A DNA stretch of 8,353 bases from an uncultured Clostridia bacterium (GTDB taxonomy: Bacteria > Bacillota > Clostridia > Christensenellales > CAG-917). Made by a program: the position numbers and the translations under genes. The stretch is from the NCBI GenBank assembly GCA_937881285.1, contig CALGEU010000121.1:1-8353 (forward strand), read 5' to 3'. Position 1 is the first letter of the stretch; each line of letters opens with the position of its first letter. The notes below the pieces were generated by a model. The model ran no database searches. It had not been told where the DNA came from and worked only from the letters and a program-made list of their open reading frames with translations. Shown here piece by piece: positions 7,701 through 8,353 of this stretch.

Positions 7701-8261
7701 GTCGTAGTCGATCACGTCGATCTTGTCAACTTCGTGAGAAGTGCGGAAACCGTCGAAGAAGTTAAGGAAAGGAACGCTGGATTCAATGGTGGAAAGATAA
7801 GACACCAAAGTGAGATCCATAACTTCTTGAACGCTGTTGGCTGCGAGCATCGCAAAACCGGTTTGACGGCAAGCCATCACGTCGGAGTGGTCACCGAAAA
7901 TGTTGAGAGCGTGGCCTGCAACGCTTCTTGCGGATACGTTGAACACGCAGGGGAGCAATTCGCCCGCAATCTTGTACATGTTGGGGATCATAAGGAGCAA
8001 GCCTTGGCTCGCGGTGAAGGTGCTGGTCAATGCGCCTGCTGCCAAAGAGCCGTGAACTGCGCCTGCCGCGCCCGCTTCGGATTGCATTTCAGCGATTTTG
8101 AGAACGTTGCCGAAAAGGTTCTTTCTGCCTTGTCCTGCCCAATCGTCGCAGTTTTCCGCCATAGGTGACGACGGAGTGATGGGGTAGATAGCCGCAACGT
8201 CAGAGAACGCATACGCGATGTGTGCCGCAGCGGTATTACCGTCGATGGTCATTTTTTTCAT
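4734..8261 (-). CDS. nifJ: Pyruvate:ferredoxin (flavodoxin) oxidoreductase, single-chain type
   Basis: This cytoplasmic enzyme converts pyruvate and CoA to acetyl-CoA and CO2, passing electrons to ferredoxin or flavodoxin. It is the usual pyruvate-oxidising step of fermentative anaerobes. The start at 8261 has GGAGGA (8276-8271) nine bases before it; the in-frame ATG at 8330 is rejected because it falls at the predicted transcription start. The protein is 1175 residues, normal for this family, and lacks the long C-terminal extension of the Desulfovibrio africanus enzyme. The pyruvate/TPP domain begins with YPITPSSPMAE (26-36) and Glu62. The gamma-like domain carries GLGSDGTVGANKNS (420-433). 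Two 4Fe-4S ferredoxin motifs have Cys685, 688, 691, 695 and Cys739, 742, 745, 749. The proximal cluster ligands are Cys806, 809, 834 and 1073. The TPP motif GGDGWAYDIG (963-972) runs on to YSNTGGQ (996-1002). No key residue is missing. It is transcribed alone in this window. Confidence 0.98.
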   Translation of the reverse strand: MKKMTIDGNTAAAHIAYAFSDVAAIYPITPSSPMAENCDDWAGQGRKNLFGNVLKIAEMQSEAGAAGAVHGSLAAGALTSTFTASQGLLLMIPNMYKIAGELLPCVFNVSARSVAGHALNIFGDHSDVMACRQTGFAMLAANSVQEVMDLTLVSYLSTIESSVPFLNFFDGFRTSHEVDKIDVIDYDEIKPLVNFKKVDEFRARALNPEHPHQQGTAQNPDIYFQNREASNKFYDAVPAIVQAEMDKVSALTGRKYNLVDYYGAPDADRVIVIMGSGAEAVEETVDYLNARGHKVGLLKVRLYRPFPQDAFVKAIPATCKTITVMDRTKEPGAQGEPLYLDVVSALNEAGVQKEVLCGRYGLGSKEFNPSMVNAIYENMSGAKKDRFTVGINDDVTHHSLEVTEKIDASDASAISCKFYGLGSDGTVGANKNSIKIIGDHTDKYAQAYFAYDSKKSGGITISHLRFSDKPIRSTYLIDQADFVACHNESYVLRYDMLSDLKDGGTFLLNSQWEPEEMDAKLPAAMKNMIAKKHVKFYTLDGLKVIQEIGTKKGVNTVMQAAFFKLANVIPYEDAERYMKEMIKKSYGKKGDAVVAMNNACVDNAIAHLKEVKYPQSWETTTKGAAPLPVPNDEYFRTFIAPIAAQEGDKLPVSAFNPNGYVPTGTTKFEKRGIAVAVPVWNPDKCIQCNRCSLVCPHAAIRPTLATAEELANKPEGFVTKPAIGVKGYEFRMQVSPFDCTGCSNCVAVCPSKEKALTMVPLDDAIASDEENWDYAANLKETSAELKSVNVKNSQFKKPLFEFSGACAGCGETPYVKLMTQLFGDRMLIANATGCSSIYGGSAPTCPYTKNDKGRGPAWANSLFEDNAEFGFGMHLAYDTRRSVLANDINSLLALGTVSDAMVAALNAWLENKEDAQKSEEAANAIIALIPEEKKNANGVSLDLLNSIEAREDCLIKKSVWIVGGDGWAYDIGYNGVDHVLASGEDINILVLDTEVYSNTGGQASKSTPTGAIAKFASTGKRTKKKDLALLAMDYGYVYVAQVSMGGDMNQVVKAFAEAEAYHGPSIIIAYAPCINHGIKGGMDNSQMEMKKAVDCGYWQLFRYNPTLVGTDKAPLVIDSKEPTDDYQAFLMNETRYASLAKMNPDAARVLFAKNEEDAAKKRAYYVKKAAAYTEE

Positions 8262-8301
8262 ATCGGGATTTCCTCCAAATAATATATCTTCTAGTGTTGT
8301 T

Positions 8302-8325
8302 CGTGCGCGTGTATATATGCGCGCA
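8302..8325. promoter_or_regulatory. GC-rich inverted repeat and alternating purine-pyrimidine tract in the nifJ leader
   Basis: On the nifJ strand TGCGCG (8325-8320) and CGCGCA (8309-8304) form a 6-bp inverted repeat with a 10-base, AT-rich centre. The whole stretch 8302-8325 alternates purine and pyrimidine without a break for 24 bases, the pattern that favours left-handed Z-DNA. It lies just after the predicted start point (about 8329) and 40 bases before the ATG. It could be an operator, a 5' RNA hairpin or a supercoiling-sensitive element. The same half-sites occur at 26-43. Confidence 0.5.
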
Positions 8326-8335
8326 GTCATCTTGT

Positions 8336-8341
8336 ATTATA
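8336..8341 (-). promoter_or_regulatory. nifJ: Candidate -10 box of the nifJ promoter (-35 outside window)
   Basis: A perfect TATAAT on the reverse strand (8341-8336) would place the start point near 8329 and give a leader of about 68 bases. With a 17-base spacer the -35 would fall at about 8359-8364, beyond the end of the window, so the promoter cannot be confirmed here. Confidence 0.5.
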
Positions 8342-8353
8342 TATTGATAAAAA

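Noticed and set aside
6063..8168. 701-codon open frame on the strand opposite nifJ (and a 360-codon one at 4881-5963)
   Set aside because: Both lie wholly antisense to a clearly functional nifJ. They have odd composition, rich in Cys, Val and Phe, and no ribosome-binding site. They are explained by biased codon use in nifJ, which removes stops from the opposite strand.
57..8261. A multi-gene system linking the two lipoproteins and nifJ
   Set aside because: The genes are in separate transcription units with their own terminators, convergent or divergent in orientation, and have no obvious functional link.
8262..8330. Longer nifJ start at 8330 adding 23 residues
   Set aside because: The extra residues match nothing in the family, there is no ribosome-binding site, and the codon lies at the predicted transcription start. 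The ATG at 8261 has GGAGGA and gives the normal N-terminus.

Overview
The window looks like chromosome from an anaerobic, low-to-mid-GC bacterium of the Firmicutes/Clostridia type, most likely an uncultured gut or other host-associated lineage. Three things point this way: Gram-positive style ribosome-binding sites (AAGGA, AAGGAG, AGGGAG, GGAGGA), a full-length oxygen-sensitive pyruvate:ferredoxin oxidoreductase, and two lipoproteins built from InlB-type, GLUG and BspA-type leucine-rich repeats, which are common on such organisms. No species can be named from this sequence. There are no RNA genes, insertion sequences or CRISPR arrays.

Layout, left to right. (1) Positions 1-56 hold the end of a promoter/leader with a GC-rich inverted repeat. 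(2) 57-2597 (+) encodes an 846-residue lipoprotein with three InlB-like modules followed by a GLUG repeat region. (3) A perfect 30-base palindrome (2622-2651) followed by T residues is a terminator shared with a convergent gene. (4) 2700-2858 (-) is a 52-codon gene for a small acidic protein of unknown function. (5) 2859-3235 is a 377-base divergent intergenic region. It contains a well-formed leftward promoter with a LexA (SOS) type palindrome just after its predicted start point, a second possible leftward promoter, and short inverted repeats before the next gene. (6) 3236-4624 (+) encodes a 462-residue BspA-like leucine-rich-repeat lipoprotein. (7) 4682-4713 is a bidirectional terminator. 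(8) 4734-8261 (-) is nifJ, complete, with all cofactor motifs. (9) 8262-8353 is the nifJ leader, with a GC-rich inverted repeat and a TATAAT box; the -35 lies beyond the window.

The genes do not form one operon. They are four separate transcription units in two convergent pairs (57-2597 against 2700-2858, and 3236-4624 against nifJ), each pair sharing a terminator. The two lipoproteins probably sit on the outer face of the membrane and bind or adhere to something. NifJ is cytoplasmic central metabolism and is probably next to them only by chance.

The most interesting points are regulatory: a putative LexA box placed to control the leftward transcript that leads to the tiny unknown gene, and matching TGCGCG...CGCGCA inverted repeats (one inside a 24-bp alternating purine-pyrimidine tract) in the 5' leaders of both the InlB/GLUG lipoprotein gene and nifJ. 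No convincing new multi-gene system is visible.
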